Positions 1 to 10,972 are shown, numbered from the stretch's first letter. The stretch is DNA of 64,000 nucleotides from Litsea cubeba (GCA_012931725.1 CM022949.1:7801775-7865774), one strand, 5' to 3'. The notes: generated by a model not told the origin, from the sequence alone. Translations and numbers: made by a program.

Positions 1-534
1 GAGAGATTATGGCAACTTATGGAGTAGGAATCATAAATTTTTTCATAAAAATACTCAAGCACAGATCATTCAACCAATTTATTTCGCATAGTTGCAGCAT
101 TAAAATCTACAAGCTCAAGCAGGCAAAATCTCCAAAACATCATTCACAAACGCATAAAAAAATCACAGGAGTACACCAAAAAAATTGGGAAATGAAGACA
201 TCTACATGACATGAGCTGAAAACAGAGAAGAAAACACAAAAACATGAAAAGAGGAGAGCAGAATGATGAAAAAAAAAAAGTGCTCTACATCATCAGAACC
301 ATCTAAACCCTAAATCGACAGATCTACCAAAAAGTCAAAAGTAAAGGTCAAAACTTGCAAACCAAACCAAACCAAACCAAACCAAGCCTTGCCTTTTCCC
401 ACTAGGTGGGGTCGGCTATATGGATTTGACGACGCCAATCAAATCTGTTTAGGGAATCTGTTTAGGGAACAGTCTATACACATCCAAAACCGAAAATCAA
501 GCAGTAGGAGAGGGTCGTAAACTGCCATCCATAC
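1..534 (-). other. Probable intron of a minus-strand gene leaving the left edge
   Basis: On the minus strand a good splice donor (CAG|GTATGG) lies at 535/534, just downstream of a leader-like exon. Nothing in 1-534 reads as protein. It would be the first intron of a gene whose body lies beyond position 1. A dispersed plant repeat fragment sits inside it (about 361-425). This is inference from one splice-site match and the neighbouring promoter-like block. Confidence 0.3.
361..425 (+). repeat. SINE-like dispersed repeat fragment
   Basis: An (aacca)n microsatellite runs straight into a block containing ccactaggtggggtcggcta (ending near 420). This core recurs widely in plant genomes and is known from short interspersed elements of the Au type. 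Only this end is recognisable and no target duplication was found. The family assignment is from memory of the motif and is uncertain. Confidence 0.35.
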
Positions 535-925
535 CTGCAAACCACTTCAAAAACCACTATTTGTCGTACAGTTAAAGATAAGTAGTTTCAGAGAGAGAAA
601 AACCACCGTACTTGGATAGATCGGATATGGGTTTTTTTCTTTGGGGATTTGAAGAGAGAGGTAGAACGATGAAGAGGCGTCGTTTGCTGGAGAGGCGTAG
701 TGAGAGGGAAGCGTTCAAACGTCAAAACCCCAGAAACGAAGAAGGGTCTGGAGAGATCGAAAAAACTCCATGACTGCTGCTTCAAATGATGCATTGGAGG
801 ACGGAAGATTTGGATCAAAAACGCCCTGAATGCGCGAGAGAGAGGGAGGTTTTGGGGATTAGGGTTTTTCTTTAGGGATTTGGAGATCTGCAGCAGAGCG
901 ATGGAGAGGAGAGGCGTCGTTTCTG
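535..925 (-). other. Probable 5' leader exon (minus-strand gene)
   Basis: Read on the minus strand, this block has the look of a plant 5' untranslated leader. It starts about 30 bases after a TATA-like element, is rich in CT runs (CTCTCCTCTCC, CCTCCCTCTCTCTC), carries telo-box-like AACCCTAA motifs near 855-865 and 930-935, and ends at a splice donor at 534. A 76-codon ORF lies within it (588-818) but resembles no known family, so I treat it as an upstream ORF or chance. The main coding sequence would lie off the left edge. The gene is unknown. Confidence 0.35.
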
Positions 926-948
926 TAACGATTAGGGTAACATCGGTG

Positions 949-957
949 CTTTATATG
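949..957 (-). promoter_or_regulatory. TATA-like element of the left-edge gene
   Basis: The minus strand reads CATATAAAG here. It lies about 30 bases upstream of the CT-rich, telo-box-bearing leader, which is the usual spacing for a plant core promoter. No experimental start site is known. Confidence 0.35.
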
Positions 958-2260
958 AGTAGGGTTTTAAACGACGGCACAGCTGCTTAATCAAGTACAT
1001 CACTACACCATCACATGGGGGGGACCACTTGGGACGAAGGATCGACGGCTGGGAGCTATCGAGAACGAAACGACATTCAGGTCCGTCATTTGTTTTAAAT
1101 GTTAGAAGTCGTAGATCCGACTTTTTGACGTAGTGTTTTTGCACTATCGCATAAATTAAAAGAATTGAAATATTGCATAAATAATGGGTAGTTTTGTCAT
1201 TGCCTCTACGTGGAGAACATGTGGAGAATATCACAACTTTTTTCATCAGGTAGGCTTATTGATGGCTAAAGGTTACTGTACGGGCAAGCCCATTAAATTT
1301 TATAAATTAATAGTTTGGGCCAAACTTGGCTACCTTCCATGATAGATTAAACCATTTTTTTCATATAAGAGAGAATTTCAATATCCTAACCTGCTGTTTA
1401 TACGTTTTGTATCCTTCATTTACTCGGTCATATTTATAGATATAACAAGTCTAATCCCGAACATAATTAAGAAGTATCAATGTGAGAGTCTGACACGCTC
1501 TCTAAGGGCCTGTTTAGTAGTATTTTACCATAAAATAAAGATAAGTAAAGCATCAAATCAAGAGAGAATAAAATATAAGTGAGTTATGATGGTATTTTAT
1601 TTTTATTTATTTGCTATGAAATCTTTTTTACTTTTTGTATATATAAGTGAAGTATTTTTGTCTGTTAGTAAAGTATGGAGGTTGCTTTTTGAATTTTTTT
1701 TTAAATGAAGAAATTTTAAAAAAGTATACTTTCGGTGTTACCTTGTTAAAAAAAAATGAAAACTTTACTTGATTTTTACTAATAAGAGAAGTGTCAAATC
1801 AGCCCAAACTTTAATTATTTTGACTTCTATAGGATCAAAATGTCACTCTCAATGAAAACAAGGACGTACCCAGCACTCTATAATTAAGGCTTGACAAGAA
1901 ATAAGAAAAGTTTCTGGTTCACTGACTGGAAAACAAGGTAAATTATGCATACCCTTCTCCACTCAATCTGCAATATCTATAAAAGAGGGAGGTGCCTATG
2001 GTCTTTAATTTGAATCACTGTCCAATGACAACACTTTGGGTCCTTATTTACCACTTTTAGAAGTACAAAATCCATATGAGTTCACATCAAACTTGACTGA
2101 GGATTTAGCGGAGGATGGACTGAAATCTTGAAACAGAATATATGCAGGCCACCCCAACATAATTGAGCCTAGGATCTATAACTAATGATTATGTTCAGAT
2201 AATGTATAAAAGTTGTTATAATTGTGGAAAGGTTTAAAAATTACTATATATATCTCCATG
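958..2260. other. Intergenic, no gene recognised
   Basis: AT-rich DNA with no supported coding region. It would include the upstream region of the left-edge minus-strand gene. At 1502-1520 there is a one-ended match to a Tourist-type terminus (TAA followed by GGGCCTGTTTAG), but no matching right end could be found, so it is not called as an element. Confidence 0.5.
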
Positions 2261-2566
2261 TAAGGGCGTGTTTAGATAAATGAGTAGTGGAGTGAAATGA
2301 AGTGGATTTCACGTGTGGAGTAGAGTGAAGAGAAAATAGGTTGAAGTTAAGTAGAGTACTTCACTTCACTTCATTTGGATGTTTATTTTGAAGTTAAGGT
2401 TTGGAGTAAAATCCATTTTTACTCAAGGAAATTGAAGTATTTAGAGTTGAAGTGAAATTGAGTATATGTGACTCACACCATTACTTCATCTATTGGGCTA
2501 GACTTATCCAAATGGGGTAGAGTTGAAATTTTAGACTGTTAGGGCCCATTTAACTTCACTCTACTC

Positions 2567-3830
2567 CAGGGGTGGCCCTGGGGACAGCCCACACAGGCGG
2601 TGGGCTGGGGCCCCAAATTTTGGCCCAAAATGGGGGCCCCCAAGACTAACAGTTAGGAAATAAATCTCAGTAGTTAAGAAAAAAAAACCTTAGATCTGAT
2701 ATTTCGTTGCCTCACATCAGCATTCCTAATTTCCAATGCCATGACAGCAGTAATGGATTTTATCTCCTTGATTTCAGCAATGAGTTATGAGGCTCTTCGC
2801 GTTTCAAAGCTAAATCGCCTGCTCAAGAGTCATGACCCAAATCCCATCTTTAAACGCTTCTTCCTCTTCCTCTAACACCTGCTATTCTCAGATTCCTCTC
2901 TCTCGCCCTTCAAGTTTGAACTTATGTTATATCCATTGCCTTTGCCTATCCCCAGGGATGTCTCCTGCTTCCTAAGGTCTCTGTTTTTCTTAGAATCCAG
3001 ATTTATTTTGAGATGTAATGCACAATAAGTTATGTTTTTGACCTTTGGTTTCATGGACGGTTGAGATTTTTTTGATAAATGTTTGTGCTGTGAATTTATT
3101 GTAGACTAGGTTGCACATGTAATTACTTTTAATGGTCGACACCCATGGTATGCTGAACAGTTAAACATTATAAATATAAATGTGGCTTCCGCTTTGCAGC
3201 CAGCCTTACAATCCTACCCTCTATATTTACATGTAGTTGATTTTGAACATAGAGATCTAGAAAAATCAAATGTTTTATGAAGTCCAATATTTTAGTCTTA
3301 AAGCAAGATATGTAATGAGACAACTATTAACACCAACTATAAATCATTTGAAGTCACGATATAATTGTTTTCCAAATGCATGGGTTGTATACAGAATTTT
3401 GTTGACTATACCAGTTACCGTTGCATTTGCAGAAAGAAGATTTTCAAAGCTAAAGTTGATTAAATCTTACCTTCGATCGGATCAACCATGTCCCAAGAAA
3501 GATTAAATGGATTAGCTATGTATATATTGAAAGTCTTTGGTAGAAAAGCTTGATTATGAAGACTTAATTAGTGATTTCGCAGGTAGAAATGCAAGAAGAC
3601 TAGTAGTTTTTCAGTAGTGCTTAGTTTTTGTAATTGAATTTTAGTGATAATTGGTTAACGTGAAACACAATTCTGATTCGGTAAGAGTAGGTAAGGATTT
3701 TAGACTTAATTTCGATCAAATAATAAAAAAAAATTGTCTTTTATTTTTTTATCAATAATTGGTGGGTATACGGGTAGGGCCACACTTTAGGAACTCGCCT
3801 AGGGCCCCCGAAAACTCAGGGCCGCCCCTG
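2567..3830 (+). mobile_element. hAT DNA transposon, internally deleted, 1264 bp
   Basis: The termini are CAGGGGTGGCCCTG on the left and, as reverse complement, CAGGGGCGGCCCTG on the right: 14 bp with one mismatch. They are flanked by a perfect 8-bp direct repeat CTCTACTC (2559-2566 and 3831-3838), the hallmark of hAT insertion. Only the C-terminal piece of the transposase is left inside, so the element is non-autonomous. It lies in the Tourist-like MITE and is therefore younger than it. Confidence 0.85.
3262..3605 (+). pseudogene. hAT transposase C-terminal (dimerisation) fragment
   Basis: An open stretch at 3270-3506 encodes a segment typical of the hAT C-terminal dimerisation domain of TTF-type/ZMYM1-like plant transposases. 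It includes the run NAWVVYRILLTIPVTVAFAE followed by RRFSKLKLIKSYLRS. After 3506 the frame breaks; further matching residues (SQERLNGLA, then a piece resembling the family's LDYEDLI..FA.RNARR tail) continue in a shifted frame to about 3605. The zinc finger, the catalytic DDE region and most of the protein are missing. This fragment cannot act as a transposase. Confidence 0.75.
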
Positions 3831-3867
3831 CTCTACTCTATGTTTTGCCTATCCAAATAGGCCCTAA

Positions 3868-5019
3868 AGAAATGAGTCAAAGGAAGGGCCAAAGCAGAAC
3901 TTTTGATCCCCCAGGTCCCATCCAGAGATAGCCCACTATGTGGCCCACATACTCTCCATGCGCGCCACGTGCACCTAATAACCACTCGTGTATACACACA
4001 AATGAAAAACCTCTGTTGAGCGTGAGTTCTACTAAACACCTATGGATCCCACAATACGGTCCAAAGAAACCCAGAGCGCATAGTGCGTACCTAGTGGGGC
4101 CAACCTCACTGCCCATCTGTGTGGACCAAGAAAACCGCCACCCTCATAGTACACATGCCCCCATGTTTAGATAGATATGAATGGATTAGATCGTTGGATC
4201 GACTACTCATTTGAATAGATTGTAATTATCGCCAGGGAATATAGGATTAGGATGACTGGATGGAGCTGATTTTTTATACATTGGAGTGGCCTACCCAGAT
4301 CTTCAAATCCTCCAGGTCCCACCCAGGGTGTGCTAGCATGTGCGCCTCATACCGCGAAGCACATGGAATGCTTCATGCCCACCGTGCGCATAAGATAACG
4401 ACCATAAGAGATTTGAGAATCTGGGTGGAGACATCATATGTACAAAGAAACTAGCCCCATCTGATTATATGCGTCCCATCTTCTGCTGTCCACGAGTCAA
4501 GTTCATATGGATACATCAAAACTCAACGAGCATGAGAACTATAGGATGGGGTTTTTACTTTTGCTCAATTTAGATGGACCATCAGGTGGGCCGACCAGGG
4601 ATGCTTCATGCGTAGGATAATTTTCCTATACACACGTAATGCCAAACATATATATGTTTTCCACAACTTTGTATTAAACCGATGAAGAATTTCATAGAAT
4701 TGGATTGCCAAATGTGACCTTTGAGCAATTATTTAATGCTTAATGAAAAGCAAGGCACGGTATTAAAATCCTACTCTCTACCTAGAGTTGCGTAATGTGA
4801 GATTATCTCTAAGTGTAGAAGCCGGTGAAACTCATGGACCCATAATGAAAAGTAAGAAATAACTTAATTGTACAGAGGTTTTTCTATAATAAGTAATAAA
4901 AATGCACTCCCGATAAAAATAGAAATTTTAAAAATAGTCAACCATGAAGAGTTCGTCCAATGAGTTTCCTCTTTTCTTTTGTTATTTTTTTAAAATTTGA
5001 ATTGCATTTCGAGTACTTA
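3868..5019. other. Intergenic, no gene recognised
   Basis: No gene or element could be supported. Several overlapping short ORFs at 3833-4174 lie on both strands in a GC-richer patch and resemble no protein family. The stretch separates the MITE/hAT pair from the Helitron-like element. Confidence 0.5.
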
Positions 5020-6288
5020 CTAACAAGAAACACCCGTGGCTAAGCCCGGGTCAAAAATATTACTAAATTCTTACATCAAATTGCGATCCCCTTTGATCGT
5101 TAAGAAAATAAACTAGAGCATTTAAACTTTGTGGCAAAACTTAACTAAAATTATAATACATTTTAATAAAGAGAATTCATTGGGAAATAGAAAAAAATGA
5201 ATATGAAACTTGATAAGAACAAATTGAACCCATGCTGCCACGGGTCGTATTTTTTGGAGCAGCATGGGTTCAATGTGTTCTTATATTTATATATTTGTGA
5301 TAGTTACAGTAAAGAAATTTATTTCCCTTATTTAAAGAGAATTCATTGGGTGAAAAGAAAAAAATTAATATGTAACTTGATAAGAACAAATTGAACACAT
5401 GCTGCCCGCGCCTTATTTTGGAGCAGCATGGGTTCAATGTGTTCTTATATTTATATATTTGTAATTAGTTATATAAATAAGTTTATTTCCCTTATGTGAG
5501 GCCCCACCCCTTGCAGACCCTCACATATATTTGAATTGTTCTAATTATATTATATAATATCTACTTATATTAATTAATAGGGGTTAGTGAGGGTAGTTAT
5601 ATTAATATAACACCTAATTAATAGGGTATTAAATGTTTAAGGGAAGTACTGCCAAGTATCAAAATTTCAGATTTTTCTGAATGAGACACATGGCAGGACT
5701 GTTTTTTGTCTTATAATATAGATAGATAAAGAGAATTCATTGGGTAAAAAGAAAAAAATTAATATGAAACATGATAAGAACAAATTGAACCCATGCTGCC
5801 CGGACCGTATTTTGGAGCAGCATGGGTTCAATGTGTGTCTTATATTTATCTACTTTGTGAATTCGTTCCCTACACGCACTTCTATGTCCCTTATTTAACG
5901 AGAATTCATTGGGTGAAAAGAAAAAATTAATATGAAACTTGATAAGAACAAATTGAACCCATGCTGCCCGGGCCGTATTTTAGAGCAGCATAGGTTTAAT
6001 GTCTTCTTATATTTATATATTTGTGATTAGTTAAATAAAGAAATTTATTTCCCTTATGTGAGGCCCCACCCCTTGTGGACCCTCACTTATATTTGAATTG
6101 TTCTAATTATATTATATAATATCTACTTATATTAATTAATAAGGGTTAATGAGGGTAGTTATACTAATATGACCCCTAATTAATTGGGTATTAAATGTTT
6201 AAGGGAAGTACTGCCAAGTGTCAAAATTTCATATTTTTCTGAATGAGACACATGACGGGACTGATTTTTGTCTTATAATATAGATAGA
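5020..6288 (-). mobile_element. Helitron-like non-autonomous element with duplicated 5' block
   Basis: On the minus strand the element starts A|TCTATCTATATTATAAG (from 6288) and ends with an imperfect hairpin (ACCCGGGC...GCCACGGGT, 5032-5051), about 12 bases, then TTAG|T at 5020. A TC start, a 3' hairpin 10-12 bases before the terminus and insertion between A and T are Helitron features; the usual CTRR end is here TTRR, one base off. No Rep/helicase gene is present. A 560-bp block that begins with the 5' terminus is present twice in tandem. Without a family match the call stays moderate. Confidence 0.45.
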
Positions 6289-6290
6289 TT
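5171..6290. repeat. Two-copy 560-bp tandem repeat, each with two hairpin subrepeats
   Basis: Unit one is about 5171-5730 and unit two 5731-6290, both 560 bp. Each holds two subrepeats of about 166-169 bp starting at gagaattcattggg (5171, 5337, 5731, 5900), then a shared tail that includes gtgaggccccacccctt and ends in tataatatagatagat. The four subrepeats each carry an inverted repeat. Copies differ by only a few percent by eye. Confidence 0.85.
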
Positions 6291-6547
6291 AAAAAAATGG
6301 GATCCCATGAGCATTTCATATTTTCAGTAGTTGTTCCCACTAGAGTCACTTTAAACATCTTTTATTTGAGATCACCATTCTATTTAAATTGATAATAGCC
6401 TCTCTTTTTTAACAGTTCTATTTAAATTGATGTTGCGAATTATAATTTCTTTTTTTAATTTTAGTCTCTCAAGTTTTTGGGACCAATTTTCATCCTTACC
6501 AAGTAAAAGTATCCTTTCTTCTTACTTTTTGTGATGTGTGTTTATAT
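6289..6547. other. Spacer, nothing recognised
   Basis: AT-rich DNA between the Helitron-like element and the first fragment of element A. I see no gene, repeat or terminus in it. Confidence 0.5.
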
Positions 6548-7001
6548 ATAAGCAATGATGTTGAAATTCATCACACTCGATACTTTATGTATCTAGGAAG
6601 TGCAGAAATATATGGAGATCGTAAAGATAGGCCTTGATGGAAATATATATGAAACAGAATAACTGGTTATGTGTTATCATATTGACCTGTTAACATGTAA
6701 AATTTGAGTATTTGTTTAAATTGTTTTATCTATTACATGTTCCTAGATGGAACTGGAAATATTTAATTGTGAAAGTTCTATCTGGTGTGAGATTTAGTGA
6801 AGTGACCAGACTATGTGGAAAAGTTAGCTAGAGAGAACAAGATTTATATATGAGAACAATAGAATGAATTAAGGTTTATAGACTTATCATGCGTCAATGA
6901 AATCACATGATAAGTGATTATTGATTCTTATTTTGATTTCGTATTTGGTTTTAATTGATTTTGCATTCGGAGGACCAAATGATTCTAAAAGCTTAGGGGA
7001 A
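6548..7001 (+). mobile_element. 3' internal end of a second copy of gypsy element A
   Basis: This stretch matches 62125-62578 almost base for base. That second stretch is the last part of the internal region of element A, directly before its 3' LTR. Similarity starts near ataagcaatgatgttg and is lost to the left. It ends in a purine-rich tract (taggggaa type) directly before an LTR start at 7002. An LTR flanked on the left by a 3' internal end and on the right by a primer site (38160) indicates a tandem or recombined arrangement. Confidence 0.8.
6987..7001 (+). other. Polypurine tract of the upstream A copy
   Basis: The sequence aaaagcttaggggaa directly precedes the LTR start TGTTACACC. The equivalent tract lies at 62564-62578 in the second copy. 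Such tracts prime plus-strand DNA synthesis in LTR elements. Confidence 0.55.
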
Positions 7002-8379
7002 TGTTACACCTCGTCCCGAGTTAATTAGGATTAACTCTAATTAATCAAGATTAATGTGGATTAAGCATGATTAATCAAATTAATTGGTGATTAATGATTG
7101 AAATGATCTAATTAGTCTTGGAAGACTGAGTTAAGCCTAAAGAAATGATTTGGAAGGCATTAAATTAATTAAGTTGAGTTTTAGACTCAAATTAATGGAA
7201 TTAAGGGTTTTTCCGTAAATACGGATTTATGCGTATTTCGTCGAATGTGGTAAAATTTTATACCATCGTGTGTATTTCGACGAGTACATCAATTTTTATA
7301 ATACACTCGATTTCATTTGGCTTAAGAATAATCAAGTGAGCTTTGAATTGACTTGAAATGTAAATAAGTTTTGAAAATTGGTTTTATGTTGTAATTTGGA
7401 ACCCACATGTCCCTTATACACTATTCCAGCACATTTTGAACGGAATCAGGAGCTGGAAACATAAGAAGTTAAGGAGGGCATGACAGCAGCTCTACTTCTT
7501 CTTCATTCGTTTCATCTTGTTGAACATTTCTTTCTTCCTCATTTTCTTCATTTTCTCTTCTCTACGATTTGGAAGGAATCTGTGAGTGGATTCTAAGAAA
7601 GAGAAACTTATCTTCTTCCTCCTCTTCTTGTTGGGAGTTCTCTGGAGAAAATCTTAAGGGAAATCTGAAACTGTTCCAAGGCTTGGAATTGGTGGTTTTG
7701 TGCTGGAATCAAGTAAAGGCAAGTATAAACAAGTATATATGATTAGATGCTATTTAATGTTGATTTCCTTTAGTTTTGTTATGCATTTGAGTTTAGCTCT
7801 TTCTGATTATCTGATTTGTTGTGTCGGAAGTGATTGACTGAACTGAGCATTATAGAATGGTGACAAGAAAATGGATAAATAGTATTGAAATCGATTGAGA
7901 GCAAGTATAAATGGATTTTTATGATTATTATGTTAATTAGTATGGTTCTTTTTCTATTTTAGAAGAGATTGGGTGTTGAACCTATTTTTAAGATAGAAAT
8001 ATGATTTGATTTGAATGAATGGAATTTTATAGAAGTGTTATTCTTCTTGTATAGATGATATATGTGGAAGGGAACAGGAGGTTCCATAAGATTTCTTAGG
8101 TAGAAAGGATTTAAAGTGACAACAGAATTCTGAAATGAATTCTACAGAACTTATGGCAGTGTCGCTCACCCGACAAGCTGACTGACACACTAACAGACCG
8201 TTATAATGATGGGAAAATCGCGTCTCTGGTTTTTGAACCGAGACGTGTATCAACACATTTCGGTCAGCCGACAAGCATACATCGGTCAACCGACGCGTGA
8301 ACCGACAACTTAACCAACAATGTAAAAATGGAGGAAAAATGTGTCTCTGGTTTTGGAATCGAGACCTGACCGAACTTTG
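7002..8379 (+). repeat. 5' LTR of element A, segment 1
   Basis: The segment begins TGTTACACCTCGTCCCGAG and runs to the insertion point of element B. It matches 62579-63935. Near its right end, motifs of the type TCGGTCAGCCGACAAG and TCGGTCAACCGAC recur several times (8160-8310). The ORF crossing 8038-8565 is chance: it runs over the junction into another element. Confidence 0.85.
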
Positions 8380-10972
8380 TGATGGACCGCGCTCCTGCTC
8401 GGTTCTACCGAGGTCGGCGGACGTGGGAGTCCGTCGGGTCCGACCCTTTCGTAACCGGGGGGCAGGGGCGTGCATCAACATTTCTTTTTTTTTTTTGTGG
8501 GTGTGCCAGATTTTCCTATTTTTACTTGGAATTGCAAGTGGTGATCCGGAGATCAACCTTCGCAAGTAAAAAAGAAATCAACTTCTTTCAAGTTTTCCAT
8601 TGCACATATATTTAAGAAAAGAGACATTTTCTTGGTTTGCCGTGAAAGGCGATTTTTTTGTATTTATAGCCGATTTTGGCGTTTATAGCCGATTTTTGGC
8701 GTTTACTAGCCGATTTTGGCGTTTATAGCCGAATTTACAATCCTTAGCAATAATGAAAGACAAGAGTTGTGATTTTTGTCTCTTTTGAAAAAATACAAAC
8801 TACAATGAAAAGCAAGAAAAGGAGGATCTAACTTCTCAGGAGATTGTGGGGGACCCGTTTAGATTGACGGTCGCAAGCCATATGTGGGCTTCGCCATCAT
8901 CCATGCAGATGAGAACAGAGGATGCTATTGATTCGCTTGGCTTGGTTATAACCTCAGGTTTTTAGAGAACAAAGACCAAAAGAAGGTCCTATGTCCAATA
9001 AAAAGCCGAGTAGACGGGCTTGAAAAGCCATGTCTAAGCCATTGGCGGCAGAAGGAGAAGGCAAGGACCTTGCGGGGGTGTACCCCCAAGGGACTTTTTG
9101 TCACCTTGTAGCGGTGGTCGGTGTAGGATTTCCTACAGAGTTTTCTCTCTTAGATTTCTGATTGCCTCTTTCTGTCTGAGTTTCCGGATTTTTATGCAGT
9201 CTATTGTCTGTGTGTCTGCTTTCTTTCTTCTTGGAGAGCTCTCCTATTTATAGGCTTTTAGGTAGCCATTTAGGAGGGTTTATGAGCCTTGATTGTCAAA
9301 AAAAATACATAAAGGGAGGAGTTACAAAATTGAATTCTTTATTTTGTAACTCCTTTTTCTTGGCTTCTGATTGGCCGGAGGAGATTGAGGGCATTTAATC
9401 GCCTTTAATCGCCATGATGGGAGGAGTTTCATGGGTTAAATGCCATGAATCTCTTGACTTGTAACTCCCGGATGCTTGCTTCTGATTGGTCCGTCCAAAG
9501 AAATGGATTAATGACTGTAATAAAGCTAGTCAATTAATCGCATTAAGTGGTCGCCGAGCATCTGAAGAGTCGCGGGCCGTGCCGTGTCTTTTGGGATTCT
9601 TCTGGCGATGATCATCGATGGATCTTCATGTAGATCGACATCGGATGACCATGTAATTTCAGGTGTTTGTTGCCAACAGCAGGTCGGTGCCATCTGTCCT
9701 GTCGATTTCTCTCGATCGGTCGGGTAGAAAGCACACTTTTTTTTGGTTGACCGGGTGGCGATCAATATTGTTTTCGATACTCTTGATGATTGACCCGTGT
9801 TTTGGACGGATGTCAGAGGATTTGGTGTCTCAAAAGTATGAATTTTGGAAAATACCAGAGGCTGGGCTTCGAATCGCGAAAAAACGGCGAAAACCGGGGT
9901 TTCCGGGGCCTTCCCGGCGACCCCGGGCTCCAGGGTCGCCGGCGACCCTGGGGGTGGGGTTTTCCCCCTTTTTGTCCCGTTTTTGTCCGTTTTTGCTGTT
10001 TTTCGATTCTTTTTTCTTCTGTATTTTCCTTGACATTTTTGACCATTTATTGGCCTGATTTCCCTGTAGGAAACCTGATGAGAATCCTTGCATTTTATTT
10101 TGCAAAGTTTCCAATTTCCTGAGAAAGCCGAAGACTTTGTCGCGCAGAGCTGCCGATTTTCCGTCAGAAGCTGAAACTGGGCAAACGATGTCGGAATGAC
10201 CTGAAATTTGGTGTGAAGCCTCCTGAGCAATAAATAAGACCAACCATAGGCTTTTGTTTAAGTTTTGAAGCCGTTTGGGGTCCTCTCACTAGTAGACTCG
10301 CTTTTGTCGCGATGAAGATGTCGCGGTTTGATGTGCGGTCAACCGATGTCCGATTGACTTGAAATTTGACAGGGAACCTATTGGAGTCATTTTAAGATGA
10401 TCCATAGGCTCTGTCTTGGAAACCATGGTCCCGGAGAGCTTTGCCGCCGAGAGGCCTGATTTGGCTTCCGAGCGTCAAACTATGGTCAAATGTTGTCGAA
10501 ATGACCTGAAATTTGACGTGTAGCCCTTTATAAGCATTTTGAAGCCGTCCATGTGCTCTATCTGATGAGTAATGGCCTCGGTGGTTCTCGCCGCCGAGAG
10601 GCTTGATTTAGCTGTTCGAGGGTTGATGTAGGGTCAAACGTTGTCGGTTTGACTCGGAACTTGACGTGGAGCCTTTTGGGAATTATTTTTGAGACCATCC
10701 ATCAGCTCTGATCGAAGATTTGGTGTCTCCGATGCTTTGCCGCCGAGAGCTCCTTTTTCGCTGTCGGAGAAGCGAAGTTAGCCAAATGATTTTGAAATGG
10801 CCTACGAAACTTCTTGTGTACTCCTCTTTGGCTGTCTTGAAGGATCTTGCAGTTTTTTGTTTGATTCTGACAATATTTGATTTTTGGAAGTAGCATTGTC
10901 TATTTATGGCAGGTTGCGACTTCATGTAGCTCTTTGGATCTTGAAGGCAAAGTGACATTTTTGGTGTCAACA
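8380..10972 (-). repeat. 3' LTR of element B
   Basis: On the minus strand it starts TGTTGACACCAAAAATG and ends ...GGTCCATCA. It contains four copies of a short tatagccgatttt repeat (8657-8735), a GC-rich inverted repeat (9930-9951), and several diverged tandem units of roughly 150 bp (about 10130-10800) that share a tgacctgaaatttg core. Several short ORFs (9526-10243) lie here on both strands in most frames; they recur in all three LTR copies and look non-coding. Confidence 0.9.
9243..9252 (-). promoter_or_regulatory. TATA box of LTR B
   Basis: The minus strand reads CTATAAATAG. The same sequence recurs at 29974-29983 in the other LTR and at 35698-35707 in the solo LTR. It has the element's own orientation, so it probably marks the LTR promoter, with the transcript starting about 30 bases further on. 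Confidence 0.65.

Larger units (their letters stand above)
2264..3864. mobile_element. Tourist-like MITE (PIF/Harbinger type), interrupted by a hAT
   Basis: The left end reads GGGCGTGTTTAGATAA. The right end, as its reverse complement, reads GGGCCTATTTGGATAG. Both are flanked by the trinucleotide TAA (2261-2263 and 3865-3867), the target-site type of PIF/Harbinger elements. With the nested hAT and its extra 8-bp duplication removed, the element is about 329 bp, a normal MITE size, and carries no coding sequence. The call rests on the termini and target duplication. Confidence 0.65.

Noticed and set aside
1502..1795. Possible second Tourist-like MITE
   Set aside because: Only the left terminus (TAA, GGGCCTGTTTAG) fits; no matching right terminus or duplication was found.
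3833..4174. Overlapping ORFs on both strands
   Set aside because: One crosses the end of the hAT and MITE, and none resembles a protein family.
8038..8565. 175-codon minus-strand ORF
   Set aside because: It spans the junction between LTR A and LTR B, so it arose by insertion, and it has no recognisable domain.
9526..10243. ORFs of up to 234 codons in LTR B
   Set aside because: They lie inside an LTR, overlap each other in most frames on both strands, differ in frame between the three LTR copies and resemble no family.
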